Notes: generated by a model from the letters alone, not told the origin. Counted from the stretch's first letter, positions 16,528-26,307 are shown. The stretch is 64,000 nt of DNA from an uncultured Eubacteriales bacterium (GCA_900079765.1 LT599017.1:2759766-2823765); one strand, 5' to 3'. Translations and numbers: made by a program.

Positions 16528-17286
16528 TCAGTTGTCGCACTCGCGTACAAGGCGTGTATAATCGGCATAGACCTGGTGCATATAGTCGGGGGGGCACTCG
16601 GTCACGTTGGGGGAGACGAAGATGAACATCTTGTGCCCCTTCTGCTCCAGCAGCAGCGCCGTCTCGGCGGCCAGGGACTGGGTGATGGTCATCACCGCCG
16701 TGGTACTGGAAGCGCCTACCTTCTGGGGATAGCCGGGGATCTCCACAAGAGCGTCCTCCAGGGGGCAGCAGTTGTCGATGAGGATGTCTGCCACGTCGCC
16801 CAGCTTGTTGCCGGAGGAGTGGGTGGCTTTTGCCGAGCGGTAGTTCTCGCCGCTGGTGACGACGACGACCTTAAGCCCACGCTCCTTGGCGTACATGGCG
16901 GCCTCGATGGGGGCCGCGTTCAGGCCGCCATGGGAGTAGACGATCATAACCTCGCCCTCCTGGAGGTTATAGCTCTGCAGGAAGTTGGCGATGTAGCCCT
17001 CCTGCCGCTCGATCCAGAGGAGCTCCCGGGCGCCGCCGCCGCGGATAACGTTGTTCCACATCAGGCGGGGGTCCATCAGGGGATGCCAGCCCACCACGCC
17101 GCCGTAACGGGGGAACATATCCTGGATGGGAAGGACCGAGTGGCCTGAGCCGAAGAGGTGGACCAGCTTGCCCGAGGCGATGGTCTCGGCGCAGAGTTCG
17201 GCGGCCTTTTTAATGTTTTCGGCCTGGGTCTCGTCGATCTTGGTCATGATCTCGCTCATTTTGGAGATGTAGTGCAGATTGCTCAT
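16528..17286 (-). CDS. SIS-domain protein, UPF0309 family
   Basis: A 252-residue sugar isomerase (SIS) domain protein. Matching UPF0309 features are LVHLFGSGHSVLPIQDMF near residue 45, the DPRLMWNN region, VMIVYSHGGLNAAPIEAA (the SIS core; VISNSGRNAVPIE in others, so the usual serine of the phosphate loop is changed), HSSGNKLGDVADILIDN and FVSPNV. SIS proteins bind sugar phosphates and may isomerise or deglycate them. It lies between EIID and EIIA, so it should act on the sugar phosphate delivered by this PTS, perhaps an amino-sugar or a glycated compound. The substrate is inference only. Confidence 0.82.
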   Translation of the reverse strand: MSNLHYISKMSEIMTKIDETQAENIKKAAELCAETIASGKLVHLFGSGHSVLPIQDMFPRYGGVVGWHPLMDPRLMWNNVIRGGGARELLWIERQEGYIANFLQSYNLQEGEVMIVYSHGGLNAAPIEAAMYAKERGLKVVVVTSGENYRSAKATHSSGNKLGDVADILIDNCCPLEDALVEIPGYPQKVGASSTTAVMTITQSLAAETALLLEQKGHKMFIFVSPNVTECPPDYMHQVYADYTRLVRECDN

Positions 17287-17337
17287 TTGGGTTCAGATTC
17301 CTTTCACGCTGTTATTTCTTTTGTCTTTCCGCTTTCC

Positions 17338-18183
17338 TTATGCGTACACGCCGGTGAGGTAGCCCAGGCCCGTGAGGATCAGGGCCAGGACGAGGATCAG
17401 CCCCATGACGGCCAGGGGGGACCACTTCTTCTTGGCATAGAGCTTATAAATACCCAGAGTCAGCAACAGGGGCAGAATCTTGGGGAAGATGTTGTTGATG
17501 AGGGTATCGAGGTCGATAGCGGCCGCCTCGCCGCCGGGAGGAGTGATCATGACGGGCACATAGACCGACACGTAGGAGGCGGTGAGGCCGCCCACCACGA
17601 TCAGTCCCAGCACGGTCATGGCCGCGGTGATCTTGTCCAGGGACCCGGAGGACATGAACTTGTGCACACCCTCAATGCCCGACTTGTAGCCCAGTTTCCA
17701 CACGCTCCAGCTTAAAATGGCGGTGAGAATGGGGTAGCCGATCATGTAGATCAGGGGGCCTACGTAGTTGAACACGCCGCCCATGTTGGTGATGGTCATG
17801 CAGATGGTGATAAGCAGGGGGATGATGGTGGCTACCCAGAGGGAGTCGCCGATGGCGCTGGTGGGTCCGATAAGGGCTACCTTGACAGCGGAGGCCACCT
17901 CGCCGGTGATCTGCTTATTGGCGACGGCCTCCTCCATGCCGCACAGGATGCCGGGGGCAATGGCGCCCAGCTGCTGCTCGGTGTTGAAGAGGGTAATGCT
18001 GCGGGCGTAAGCGTCGAGCCGGGCCTCTTTGTCACCCTTATAGAGTTCTTCGATGACGGGGGTGAGGGTGTGGGCGGTGGCGTTGCCGAGCAGGTTTTCG
18101 CCCTGCTGGGAGCAGCCGTGCCAGAAGAACCAGATGAGCCAGGATTTCTTCAGCGCCTGTGCGCTCAATTTCTTCTCAGCCAT
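17338..18183 (-). CDS. PTS mannose/fructose/sorbose family IID component
   Basis: A 281-residue EIID: LKKSWLIWFFWHGCSQQGEN at the N-terminus, SITLFNTEQQLGAIAPGILCG, LIGPTSAIGDSLWVATIIPL, then hydrophobic segments at the C-terminus (LPLLLTLGIYKLYAKKKWS). AAGGAGG lies upstream of the ATG, and the EIIC gene stops 2 bases before the start. It is a distant paralogue of the EIID at 9 kb. Confidence 0.92.
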   Translation of the reverse strand: MAEKKLSAQALKKSWLIWFFWHGCSQQGENLLGNATAHTLTPVIEELYKGDKEARLDAYARSITLFNTEQQLGAIAPGILCGMEEAVANKQITGEVASAVKVALIGPTSAIGDSLWVATIIPLLITICMTITNMGGVFNYVGPLIYMIGYPILTAILSWSVWKLGYKSGIEGVHKFMSSGSLDKITAAMTVLGLIVVGGLTASYVSVYVPVMITPPGGEAAAIDLDTLINNIFPKILPLLLTLGIYKLYAKKKWSPLAVMGLILVLALILTGLGYLTGVYA

Positions 18184-18185
18184 GG

Positions 18186-18983
18186 TTATACCGCCTCCTT
18201 CTTCTTATCAATCGCGACCACGGCGGTGTAGTAGACGACAGCCGCACAGATGGCCAGGACGGCGACTGCCATGGTGTTGAGCGCGAAATAGGTCACCAGC
18301 ATAAAGCCAATCAGGAAGATGCAGAACTGCCACCCCTTCTTCATCAGGAAGGAGAGAAGGATGCCCATTCCCAGAGCGGCCATCATTCCGCCGAAGGTGG
18401 TCAGGGTAGTAATGAGCCAGCCGGGCATTACGTCGGCGATGTTAAAGCCAGTCTGGCTGCCCACCACGGCGGTGGTCACCAAAATAGCCATAGCGGGGAT
18501 AAACCGGCAGAGGAAACCGATGAGGTTGCCAAGACCGGCGTTGGCGAGGGCGATGAGCTTGGGATTGCCCTCCTGGGTACCCTTCATGGCCACGCGGTTG
18601 ACAATGAGGTCCAGCGCATAGGTGAGGTTCCACATGGCGACGCCGATGGCTCCACCGACGGTGGAAAAGATCCACATAGAGGCAATGGTGGCCTCGGTGG
18701 AGGCGCCCGCGTTCAGCGCCATGGCGCAGGCCACGCCAATGTAAGTCGCATAGGACAGATCCCAGCCCACGGCGCCGCCGGGAGTCACAGAGCCCAGGTT
18801 CGCCAGCTGGAGCAGGAGGCCCAGGGTAATAGCCAGAGGTACGTTGCCCATGATGAGGCCCACCAGGAAGGAAGCCACCAGGGGACGGCCCAGGTTATAC
18901 CAGCCGATGGTATTGCCGACTACCGAGCCGATGGAGCCCAGGTAGGTCAATACCGCGATCAGGATCGCTTGCCAGATTTGCAT
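18186..18983 (-). CDS. PTS mannose/fructose/sorbose family IIC component
   Basis: A 265-residue, very hydrophobic sugar channel subunit (IWQAILIAVLTYLGSIGSVV; RPLVASFLVGLIMGNVPLAI, the EIIC signature; TPGGAVGWDLSYATYIGVA). GAGGAG precedes the ATG. It is followed directly by EIID on the same strand. Confidence 0.92.
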   Translation of the reverse strand: MQIWQAILIAVLTYLGSIGSVVGNTIGWYNLGRPLVASFLVGLIMGNVPLAITLGLLLQLANLGSVTPGGAVGWDLSYATYIGVACAMALNAGASTEATIASMWIFSTVGGAIGVAMWNLTYALDLIVNRVAMKGTQEGNPKLIALANAGLGNLIGFLCRFIPAMAILVTTAVVGSQTGFNIADVMPGWLITTLTTFGGMMAALGMGILLSFLMKKGWQFCIFLIGFMLVTYFALNTMAVAVLAICAAVVYYTAVVAIDKKKEAV

Positions 18984-19070
18984 GACTTGTTCTCCTCCTC
19001 TTTTTCATTTTGCCGGAATTGCGCAGCTAGACACACTTATTTCATCGCGGGCGTCCCCGCGCTGAAACCC

Positions 19071-19565
19071 CTAGAAATGGGCCTTCAAATCTGCCCAAGT
19101 ACGCTCCTTGTCCTGAGGGAGGGCCTGGCAGATGACCTTTCCGCCGTCGGAGGCCGCAGCCTCCAGCGCGTCATAGTCGGCCTGGGTAAAGCTCAACACC
19201 TGGCTGATGCCGATGCCCCGCACGCCGTACTTGGCGTCGGGCTGCTTGGAGCAGTTGCCGATGTTGACATGCTCCGCCCCCTTGATCTCTTCCCGGAGCT
19301 CGGCCAGGTTGCGGCAGAACCGGGTGATGACCAGCCGGGTGCCGTCGATGGGGCTCTTCATGAGCTCCTTCGCCTGGGCGATGGTGACAATTTTGGGGTT
19401 GTACTGCCCCGGCACCCCCATCGTCATGATGGACTGCATCATGGGATTGGAGGCCAGCGCATCATCAATAGCGATGATCTCCTTCACGTTCAGGGTGACG
19501 CACCAGGCGGTCACGATCTGCCCGTGGATAAGCCTGTCGTCGACACGTACATAGGTTTTTCCCAT
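19071..19565 (-). CDS. PTS mannose/fructose/sorbose family IIB component
   Basis: A 164-residue EIIB and the first gene of the second PTS operon. His14 in RVDDRLIHGQIVTAWC accepts phosphate from the EIIA at 16.1 kb. GNCSKQPDAKYGVRGIGISQ and FTQADYDALEAA are later family motifs. The start at 19565 (MGKTYVRV) has AAGGAAGG upstream; a longer frame to 19625 lacks a ribosome binding site. Confidence 0.92.
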   Translation of the reverse strand: MGKTYVRVDDRLIHGQIVTAWCVTLNVKEIIAIDDALASNPMMQSIMTMGVPGQYNPKIVTIAQAKELMKSPIDGTRLVITRFCRNLAELREEIKGAEHVNIGNCSKQPDAKYGVRGIGISQVLSFTQADYDALEAAASDGGKVICQALPQDKERTWADLKAHF

Positions 19566-19685
19566 AGGTTTCCTTCCTTTCCGCGCCTTGTTCTCCGCGC
19601 AGCCCGTCTTTGATGAGGGCATCATATCATACCCCTCCGGACGGGTCTATAGAAATCAGTCGTTTTGATAATTTTTGTCGCAACA

Positions 19686-19697
19686 CGAAAATTTTCG
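19686..19697. promoter_or_regulatory. Palindrome in the rpiR/PTS divergent region
   Basis: CGAAAATTTTCG is a perfect 12-bp palindrome, roughly midway between the EIIB and RpiR starts (about 120 and 160 bases). It could be the RpiR operator. Promoter hexamers here are weak and I do not assign them. Confidence 0.4.
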
Positions 19698-19859
19698 GTT
19701 GCTCTGCCATACTATATTGGACCGCAATTCCAAGCTTTCCGTCATTTTGTATGTTTTCTCATTTCAATTTATACCGGAATGGCAAAAACCGCTTTTCAAC
19801 TCCGGCCAATGATGCTATGATTAATTATAATGCAATTTTCCAAGCAGGAGGGTGCCAGG

Positions 19860-20729
19860 TTGAATATTTTACTCAAGATGAAACGCATCAAGGACCTCTC
19901 TCCCAGCGAGCGGCAGGTGGTTAACTTCATCCTGGACGACCCCGCCAGAGCGGCGGGCATGGGTATCACGGATCTGGCGCGGGAGTCTTTCACCAGTACC
20001 GGCACCATCATGCGCGTGACCCGGCGGCTGGAGTTGGACGGTTTCTCCAGCCTTCGCCACCAACTGGCCGCCGACCTGAACGAGTATCTGGAAACCACCG
20101 CCCTCTTCCGGCCCCAGGAACCCATTGAGCCCTCGGACACCCTATCCGATATCGTGGACAAGGTCACCAGCAATAACGTGCGGGCCGTTCTGGACGTACG
20201 CAGTTTCAACAGTCTGGACATGTTCCGTCAGGTGGTGGAAATGATGGGCGCGGCCAAGCAGCTGGATTTTTACGGCAGCGGCCTTTCTAACCTCATCTGC
20301 CACGATGCAGCCATGAAGGCCCTGCGTCTGGGGCTGCCCTCCACGGCCTACACCTACTACTCCGAGCAGGCCATGCTGGCCCGCACCTCCCCTAAGGACC
20401 ATCTGGCCATCATACTCTCCTACACGGGACAGACCGACGAGATTTTACGGGTGGCCCAGTACCTCAAGAGCGGGGGCGTGCCCTCGGTATCCATTACCAG
20501 CCACACCGACAACGCCCTGCTGGAGCTGTGCTCAGTCAACCTCTTCGTAGACAGTTTTGAGTCGGTCTACCGCATCGGCGGCATGTCCAGCCGCCTGTCC
20601 TCCCTGCACCTGCTGGACATCCTATTCTCCGCCTATATCAATAAAAATTACGATAGCCTCAAACCCTCGGTAGACAAGACCTTTCTCCCTGAGACCTTCC
20701 GCCGTCTGGGCGAAAGCCTGGAGCAGTAA
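19860..20729 (+). CDS. RpiR-family transcriptional regulator
   Basis: A 289-residue regulator: an N-terminal HTH_6 domain (LSPSERQVVNFILDDPARAA; ITDLARESFTSTGTIMRVTRRL) and a C-terminal SIS domain that senses a sugar phosphate (LDFYGSGLSNLICHDAAMKA; HLAIILSYTGQTDEILRVA). The TTG at 19860 is preferred as start because AGGAGGG lies 7 bases upstream and the family begins MNILLRIK. It is divergent from the second PTS operon and 45 bases ahead of the lactate dehydrogenase genes, so it may control either or both. A sugar phosphate ligand points to the PTS. Confidence 0.9.
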   Translation: MNILLKMKRIKDLSPSERQVVNFILDDPARAAGMGITDLARESFTSTGTIMRVTRRLELDGFSSLRHQLAADLNEYLETTALFRPQEPIEPSDTLSDIVDKVTSNNVRAVLDVRSFNSLDMFRQVVEMMGAAKQLDFYGSGLSNLICHDAAMKALRLGLPSTAYTYYSEQAMLARTSPKDHLAIILSYTGQTDEILRVAQYLKSGGVPSVSITSHTDNALLELCSVNLFVDSFESVYRIGGMSSRLSSLHLLDILFSAYINKNYDSLKPSVDKTFLPETFRRLGESLEQ

Positions 20730-20774
20730 GGCCGCCCCCCCGCCGCCCGATAACATTACAAAAGGACTGATCCC

Positions 20775-21563
20775 ATGAACATACTCGTCTGCATCAAGCA
20801 AGTGCCCGCCTCAAACAAGGTGGAGGTGGACAGCGTCACCGGCGTGCTCAAGCGAGAGGGGGCCGAGTCAAAGCTCAACCCCTATGACCTATACGCACTG
20901 GAGACCGCCCTGCGCCTCCGGGAAAGCCAGGGCGGCAAAGTTGCCGTTCTAACCATGGGCCCGCCCCAGGCGGAGGCCGCTATCCGGGAGGCCTTCGCCA
21001 TGGGTGCTGATGAGGGCTGCCTGATCACCGACCGGCGTTTCGGCGGCGCCGACGTGCTGGCCACCAGCTACACCCTGGCTCAGGGCGCGAAAAGCTTAGG
21101 CAGTTTCGATCTCATCCTCTGCGGCAAGCAGACCACTGACGGCGACACCGCCCAGGTGGGCCCCGAAATGGCCGAGTGGCTGGAGGTACCCAGCGTATCC
21201 AGCGTCCGCCGTATTACTGAGGTAGCAGCGGACTCCATCACCGTTGAGATGGATATGCCCAGCGCTGTGGAGACCGCCCGTCTCCCTTTCCCCTGCCTTC
21301 TCACGGTGGAGAAGGACATCTACATGCCCCGGCTGCCCTCCTATGTGAAGAAGATGGCCTCCAAGGACCGGCCGGTCCTCCGCCTCACCCTGAATGACAT
21401 GGAGGACACCGACGAAAAGCACTATGGCTTAAACGGCTCCCCCACCCAGGTCCAGCGCATCTTCCCGCCGGAGAACAACGTGGTGCAGGAGTTCTGGCGC
21501 GGCGAGGGGCGCGAGCTGGGAGACCGGCTCTTTGAAAAGCTCCGTACTGAGAAGTTTCTGTAA
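20775..21563 (+). CDS. etfB: Electron transfer flavoprotein beta subunit (LctB type)
   Basis: A 262-residue EtfB. The N-terminus (MNILVCIKQVPASNKVEVD), LNPYDLYALETALRLRE and CGKQTTDGDTAQVGPEMAEWL, which binds nucleotide or the second FAD, are diagnostic. It forms a dimer with EtfA, the next gene. With the dehydrogenase that follows, it matches the electron-confurcating lactate dehydrogenase of acetogens (LctBCD), in which NAD reduction by lactate is driven by ferredoxin oxidation. The EtfA gene begins 13 bases after its stop. Confidence 0.93.
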   Translation: MNILVCIKQVPASNKVEVDSVTGVLKREGAESKLNPYDLYALETALRLRESQGGKVAVLTMGPPQAEAAIREAFAMGADEGCLITDRRFGGADVLATSYTLAQGAKSLGSFDLILCGKQTTDGDTAQVGPEMAEWLEVPSVSSVRRITEVAADSITVEMDMPSAVETARLPFPCLLTVEKDIYMPRLPSYVKKMASKDRPVLRLTLNDMEDTDEKHYGLNGSPTQVQRIFPPENNVVQEFWRGEGRELGDRLFEKLRTEKFL

Positions 21564-21575
21564 GGGGGTGGGATT

Positions 21576-22775
21576 ATGGCAAGATTAGTGGTACATCAGG
21601 ACAAGATCACCGATATCCCCGCCCTCCTGAGCGTCTGCCCCTTCGGCGCGCTGGAGGAGAAGGACGGCAAGGTGGAGATCAACGCGGGATGCAAAATGTG
21701 CAGGCTCTGCGTGAAGAAGGGACCTCCCGGCGCGGTGGAGCTTATTGAGGACGCACCCGCCCCCGGTGTGGACAAGTCCCAGTGGAGCGGCGTTGCCGTC
21801 TATGTAGACCATGTGGACGGTGTCATCCATCCGGTGACCTACGAGCTCATCGGCAAGGCCCGGGAGCTGGCGGCCGTGGTGGGGCAGAAGGTCTACGCCC
21901 TCCTCCTGGGGCACGGCGTGGCGGAGCAAAGCCGGGAGCTCCTCCACTACGGGGTGGACGCCGTTTACGTCTACGATGACGGCGCTCTGGAACGGTTTCG
22001 CATCCAGCCCTACACCGCTGCCTTTGAGGACTTCGTACATACGGTAAAGCCCACGGCAATTTTGGTGGGGGCTACCACCGTGGGCCGCCAGCTGGCCCCC
22101 CGGGTGGCTGCCCGGCTGCGCACCGGTCTTACCGCCGACTGCACCAAGCTGGAGATGAACGAGAACACCGACCTGGTCCAGATCCGCCCCGCCTTCGGCG
22201 GCAACATCATGGCCCAGATTCTCACCCCCAACACCCGGCCCCAGATGGCCACGGTCCGCTACAAGGTGATGACCGCCCCCGCGCGGAGCAGCGAGGCCAA
22301 AGGCGAGATCATTCCCCGCGCCATCGCCCCGGAAAAGCTCTCCTGCGGCGTGGAGGTGCTGGATGTGACTCCCAAGCCCCCGGAGCAGTCCATTGAGAGC
22401 GCGGATGTGCTGGTGGTGGCCGGGCGGGGCTTGAAAAAGCAGGAGGACCTTGCCATGCTGGAGGAGCTGGCCTCCCTCCTGGGCGGACAGCTCGCGTGCA
22501 CCCGCCCCCTGGCTGAGGCGGGCTGGATGGACGCCAAGCGCCAGGTTGGCCTCTCCGGCCGTACGGTGCGGCCACGGCTGATCCTCACCTGCGGCGTGTC
22601 CGGCGCCATCCAGTTCGTGGCCGGTATGGACCACGCCGACACCATCGTCGCCATCAACGCGGATGAAAAGGCTCCCATTTTCAAGGCGGCACACTGCGCT
22701 TTGGTGGGGGACCTGTATGAGATACTGCCCCGGCTCATTGAGCAGGCCAGGGCCTTCCGGGAGGGGAGAGCATGA
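21576..22775 (+). CDS. etfA: Electron transfer flavoprotein alpha subunit with one N-terminal [4Fe-4S] site (LctC type)
   Basis: A 399-residue EtfA. Residues 1-60 are a ferredoxin-like extension with C21-P and C39-x2-C42-x2-C45, enough for one [4Fe-4S] cluster; the position of the second CP cysteine is GPPG, so the second cluster is missing. The EtfA body follows ([27 protein letters not shown]; the FAD-binding [12 protein letters not shown] and [13 protein letters not shown]). Its stop overlaps the next start by 4 bases (ATGA), so the two are translationally coupled. The extension suggests electron exchange with ferredoxin. Confidence 0.93.
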   Translation: MARLVVHQDKITDIPALLSVCPFGALEEKDGKVEINAGCKMCRLCVKKGPPGAVELIEDAPAPGVDKSQWSGVAVYVDHVDGVIHPVTYELIGKARELAAVVGQKVYALLLGHGVAEQSRELLHYGVDAVYVYDDGALERFRIQPYTAAFEDFVHTVKPTAILVGATTVGRQLAPRVAARLRTGLTADCTKLEMNENTDLVQIRPAFGGNIMAQILTPNTRPQMATVRYKVMTAPARSSEAKGEIIPRAIAPEKLSCGVEVLDVTPKPPEQSIESADVLVVAGRGLKKQEDLAMLEELASLLGGQLACTRPLAEAGWMDAKRQVGLSGRTVRPRLILTCGVSGAIQFVAGMDHADTIVAINADEKAPIFKAAHCALVGDLYEILPRLIEQARAFREGRA

Positions 22776-24175
22776 GCTACAGGAAATTTGACGCCCAGGA
22801 CCTGGATTTTCTCCGCGGCCTCATCCAGGACGAGGACCGGGTCTTATGCGGTGAGCGCATCAACGAGGAGTATAGCCACGACGAGCTCTCGGGTACGGAG
22901 CGCTGGCCCGACGCGGTGGCCCGGGTCTTAACCACCGAAGAGGTTTCCTCCATCCTGAGATACGCCTCGGCGCGGAACCTACCCGTCACCCCCCGGGGCG
23001 CGGGCACCGGGCTGGTGGGCGCGTCTGTGGCGGTGGAGGGAGGCATCCTGCTGGATCTTTCCCTCATGAACCGCTTTCTGGAGCTGGACGAGGATAATCT
23101 CACCCTCACGGTAGAGCCCGGCGTCCTACTGATGGAGCTGGCGGCCTACGTGGAGGAGCGGGGTTTCTTCTACCCCCCTGACCCCGGCGAGAAGTCGGCC
23201 ACCATCGGCGGCAACATCAGCACCAACGCCGGCGGAATGCGGGCGGTGAAGTACGGCGTGACCCGCGACTATGTCCGGGGTCTTGAGGTCGTCCTCCCCT
23301 CCGGTGAAGTGGTGGAGCTGGGGGGCAAGGTGGTCAAGAACAGCTCAGGATACGATCTGAAGGACCTGATCGTCGGCTCCGAAGGGACTTTAGGCGTGGT
23401 CACCAAGGCAATACTCAAGCTCCTCCCGCTGCCCGGGAAGACGGTGAGCCTCCTCATCCCCTTCCCCACACTTCCCCAGGCCATCCGCACCGTGCCCCTC
23501 ATCGTCCGCTCCAAGGCCACCCCCACCGCCATCGAGTTCATGGAGCGGGAAGTCATTCTGGACGCTGAGGAGTACCTAGGCAAGAAATTTCCCGACAACC
23601 AGGCTGATGCCTACCTCCTCCTCAAGTTCGACGGCAGCAATATGGAGGACATCGAGAAGGACTACGACGCGGTGGCCAAGCTCTGCCTGGAGCAGGGCGC
23701 GCTGGATGTGCTCATTTCCGACACCGAGGAGCGGGACGAGTCCATCTGGAAGGCCCGGGGCGCGTTTTTGGAGGCCATCAAGGGCTCCACCACCTACATG
23801 GATGAGGCCGACGTGGTGGTCCCCCGGGATAAGGTGGGTGAGCTGGTCGAGTACACCCACGCCCTCCAGAAGGAGGTTGGCATCCGCATCAAGAGCTTTG
23901 GTCACGCGGGGGACGGCAACCTCCACGCCTATCTCCTCAAGGACGACCTCTCTGACGAGGAGTGGGAGCGCCGCATGGCCCTCGCCATGGAAAAGCTCTA
24001 CGCCAAGGGCAGGGAGCTGAGCGGCCAGGTCTCCGGCGAGCACGGCATCGGCTATGCAAAGAAATCCTATCTCAGCCAGTCCCTCTCTCCTGAGGTCCTG
24101 GCCCTCATGCGCGCAATCAAGGCCGCCTTCGACCCCCTGAATATCTTAAATCCTCACAAGGTCTCCGCCCTGTGA
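22772..24175 (+). CDS. FAD-linked lactate dehydrogenase (LctD/GlcD family)
   Basis: A 467-residue FAD oxidoreductase of the GlcD type. The PCMH FAD-binding domain has [34 protein letters not shown] and [16 protein letters not shown]. The C-terminal cap has [15 protein letters not shown] with metal-binding histidines and [14 protein letters not shown]. In the order etfB-etfA-dehydrogenase this is the lctBCD arrangement, so D-lactate is the most likely substrate; 2-hydroxyglutarate or glycolate are alternatives. It would let the organism grow on lactate, feeding pyruvate to PFL. Confidence 0.88.
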   Translation: MSYRKFDAQDLDFLRGLIQDEDRVLCGERINEEYSHDELSGTERWPDAVARVLTTEEVSSILRYASARNLPVTPRGAGTGLVGASVAVEGGILLDLSLMNRFLELDEDNLTLTVEPGVLLMELAAYVEERGFFYPPDPGEKSATIGGNISTNAGGMRAVKYGVTRDYVRGLEVVLPSGEVVELGGKVVKNSSGYDLKDLIVGSEGTLGVVTKAILKLLPLPGKTVSLLIPFPTLPQAIRTVPLIVRSKATPTAIEFMEREVILDAEEYLGKKFPDNQADAYLLLKFDGSNMEDIEKDYDAVAKLCLEQGALDVLISDTEERDESIWKARGAFLEAIKGSTTYMDEADVVVPRDKVGELVEYTHALQKEVGIRIKSFGHAGDGNLHAYLLKDDLSDEEWERRMALAMEKLYAKGRELSGQVSGEHGIGYAKKSYLSQSLSPEVLALMRAIKAAFDPLNILNPHKVSAL

Positions 24176-24205
24176 AGGCCGGTCACACAGTAAGGATGTG
24201 CTTCT

Positions 24206-24718
24206 ATGCCTAAAATCCGGCCCGCCAAGGCGGGCGACCTGGACGAGATCTGGGCCCTGGTGGGCCGGGCAGTAGTCCACATGAACGCCCTGGGCAACCC
24301 CCAGTGGGGGAGTGATTACCCCACCCGCCAGCACTATGCCGATGATATTGCCCAAGGCGAGTTGTACGCTGTCGTGGACGGGGCAGGGGCAATTTTGGGC
24401 GTGGCCTGCCTGAATACCGACCAGGCTCCCGAGTACGCCTCCCTTCTCTGGCGTGTCCCCGGCCCAGCCATCGCGGTCCACCGCATGGCGGTGGACCCGG
24501 CCGCCCAGCGGCAGGGTGTGGCCTCCACGCTCTTCGCCTTCGCGGAGGAGTTGGCCCGGGCACGGGGCATCCCCGCCGTCCACGCCGACACCTACGAAAA
24601 GAACGACCGGATGCAAGCGCTCTTCCTGGGCCGTGGATATGAAAAGATGGGAGAGGTCTACTTCGAGCGGCCCTCCCGTCCGCTGGGGTATCCCTGCTTT
24701 GAGAAGCTTTTTCTTTAA
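24206..24718 (+). CDS. GNAT-family N-acetyltransferase
   Basis: A 170-residue acetyltransferase. VHRMAVDPAAQRQGVASTLFAFAEELA is motif A with the acetyl-CoA loop (Q-R-Q-G-V-A), and VHADTYEKNDRMQALFLGRGYEKMG is motif B. It acetylates an amine of unknown identity. It lies 30 bases after the dehydrogenase and before a terminator, so it is the last gene of the lactate operon. Confidence 0.88.
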   Translation: MPKIRPAKAGDLDEIWALVGRAVVHMNALGNPQWGSDYPTRQHYADDIAQGELYAVVDGAGAILGVACLNTDQAPEYASLLWRVPGPAIAVHRMAVDPAAQRQGVASTLFAFAEELARARGIPAVHADTYEKNDRMQALFLGRGYEKMGEVYFERPSRPLGYPCFEKLFL

Positions 24719-24727
24719 AAGAAAATA

Positions 24728-24756
24728 GGAAGAGAGAGGGTTTCCCTCTCTCTTCC
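24728..24756 (+). terminator. Terminator of the lactate operon
   Basis: Perfect 13-bp stem GGAAGAGAGAGGG with a 3-base loop, followed by TTGATTTT. Confidence 0.85.
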
Positions 24757-24785
24757 TTGATTTTCCGACACTCCCGGCGTATAAT
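24757..24785 (+). promoter_or_regulatory. Promoter of pncB
   Basis: TTGATT (24757-24762) and TATAAT (24780-24785) are separated by exactly 17 bases, about 30 bases before the start codon and directly after the terminator. Confidence 0.75.
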
Positions 24786-24813
24786 AGGCAAAATGGAATA
24801 AAGGAAGTTTTAT

Positions 24814-26256
24814 ATGAAACAGCATATGAACTACACCATGCTCTGCGATTTTTATGAGCTCACCATGTCCAACGGCTACTTTCAAACCGGGATGATGGAC
24901 CAGGTCTGCTATTTCGACGTATTCTTCCGCAATGTGCCCGACGGGGGTGGCTTTGCCATCGCGGCGGGGCTGGAGCAGGTCATCGACTATGTCCAAAACC
25001 TCCGCTTTGATGAGGAGGACATTGAATACCTCCGGGGCAAGGGCAGTTTCTGCGAGGAGTTTCTGGACTACCTGAAAACGTTCAAATTTAAGGGGGACAT
25101 CTGGTCTGTACCCGAGGGCACCCCCATCTTTCCCGGTGAGCCAATCCTCACCGTTCGGGCTAAGGCCATCGAGGCCCAGTTTATCGAGACCTTCATACTT
25201 CTCACCCTTAACCACCAGTCCCTCATCGCCACCAAGTCCAACCGCATCGTTCGGGCCGCCGAGGGCCGCCCGGTGAGCGAGTTTGGCTCCCGCCGGGCCC
25301 AGGGGTCAGACGGGGCCATTTTGGGCGCCCGGGCCTCCTATATCGCGGGTTGCGCAGGGACGGCCTGCACCCTTGCCGACCAGCTCTACGGCTCCCCCGC
25401 CGGGGGTACTATGGCCCACTCCTGGGTGCAGATGTTCCCCGACGAATACTCCGCCTTTAAGACCTACTGCCAGCTCTATCCCCACTCGGCCACCTTACTG
25501 GTGGACACCTATAACGTGCTTAAATCCGGAGTGCCCAACGCCATCAAGGCGTTTAAAGAGGTTCTGCTGCCCCAGGGCATCAAGTCCTGTGCCATTCGCC
25601 TGGATTCGGGGGACCTGACCTATCTCTCCCGCAGGGCCCGCAAGATGTTGGATGACGCGGGGCTGACCGAGTGCAAGATCGTAGCCTCCAACTCCTTGGA
25701 TGAGTATATCATCCGGGACCTCCTGACCCAGGGGGCAAAGATCGACTCCTTCGGCGTGGGCGAGCGGCTCATCACCTCCAAGAGCGAGCCGGTCTTCGGC
25801 GGGGTATATAAGCTCAGCGCCGTGGAGGACAGCGCTGGGAATGTCATCCCAAAGATCAAGGTGAGCGAGAACGCTGCCAAGATTACCAACCCCCACTTCA
25901 AGAAAGTCTACCGTCTCTTCGAGAAGGACGGCAAGGCCATCGCCGATCTCATCTGCCTCCACGATGAGGAACTGGACCCCAAAGAGCCGTTAGAGCTCTT
26001 CGACCCGGTGGAGACCTGGAAACGCAGGATCCTAACCGACTACACCTTCAGAGAACTGTTGGTGCCCATTTTCCAGGAAGGCAAGCTGGTGTACCAGTCC
26101 CCCACCATCCAGGAAATGCGCGCCTGGTGCGCCGCCGAGCTGGAGTTGATGTGGGACGAGGTCAAGCGGTTTGAAAACCCCCACAATTACTACGTGGACC
26201 TGAGCCAAAAGCTCTGGGACGTGAAGCAGGACCTATTGAATCGAGCAAGACACTAA
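24814..26256 (+). CDS. pncB: Nicotinate phosphoribosyltransferase
   Basis: A 480-residue enzyme making nicotinate mononucleotide from nicotinate and PRPP in NAD salvage. MLCDFYELTMSNGYFQTG near the start, EFGSRRAQG, GTMAHSWVQMF (with the phosphorylated histidine of the family) and RLDSGDLTYLSRRARKMLDDAG are diagnostic. AAGGAAG precedes the first ATG; a second ATG 4 codons in is possible. It is a single-gene unit between its own promoter and a bidirectional terminator. Confidence 0.95.
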   Translation: MKQHMNYTMLCDFYELTMSNGYFQTGMMDQVCYFDVFFRNVPDGGGFAIAAGLEQVIDYVQNLRFDEEDIEYLRGKGSFCEEFLDYLKTFKFKGDIWSVPEGTPIFPGEPILTVRAKAIEAQFIETFILLTLNHQSLIATKSNRIVRAAEGRPVSEFGSRRAQGSDGAILGARASYIAGCAGTACTLADQLYGSPAGGTMAHSWVQMFPDEYSAFKTYCQLYPHSATLLVDTYNVLKSGVPNAIKAFKEVLLPQGIKSCAIRLDSGDLTYLSRRARKMLDDAGLTECKIVASNSLDEYIIRDLLTQGAKIDSFGVGERLITSKSEPVFGGVYKLSAVEDSAGNVIPKIKVSENAAKITNPHFKKVYRLFEKDGKAIADLICLHDEELDPKEPLELFDPVETWKRRILTDYTFRELLVPIFQEGKLVYQSPTIQEMRAWCAAELELMWDEVKRFENPHNYYVDLSQKLWDVKQDLLNRARH

Positions 26257-26269
26257 CTCCATAATATAT

Positions 26270-26307
26270 AAAAAATGCCCCGCCGAGTTTTCGGCGGGGC
26301 ATTTTTT
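26270..26307. terminator. Bidirectional terminator
   Basis: Perfect 17-bp stem AAAAAATGCCCCGCCGA with a 4-base loop between convergent pncB and glycosyltransferase genes. Confidence 0.92.
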
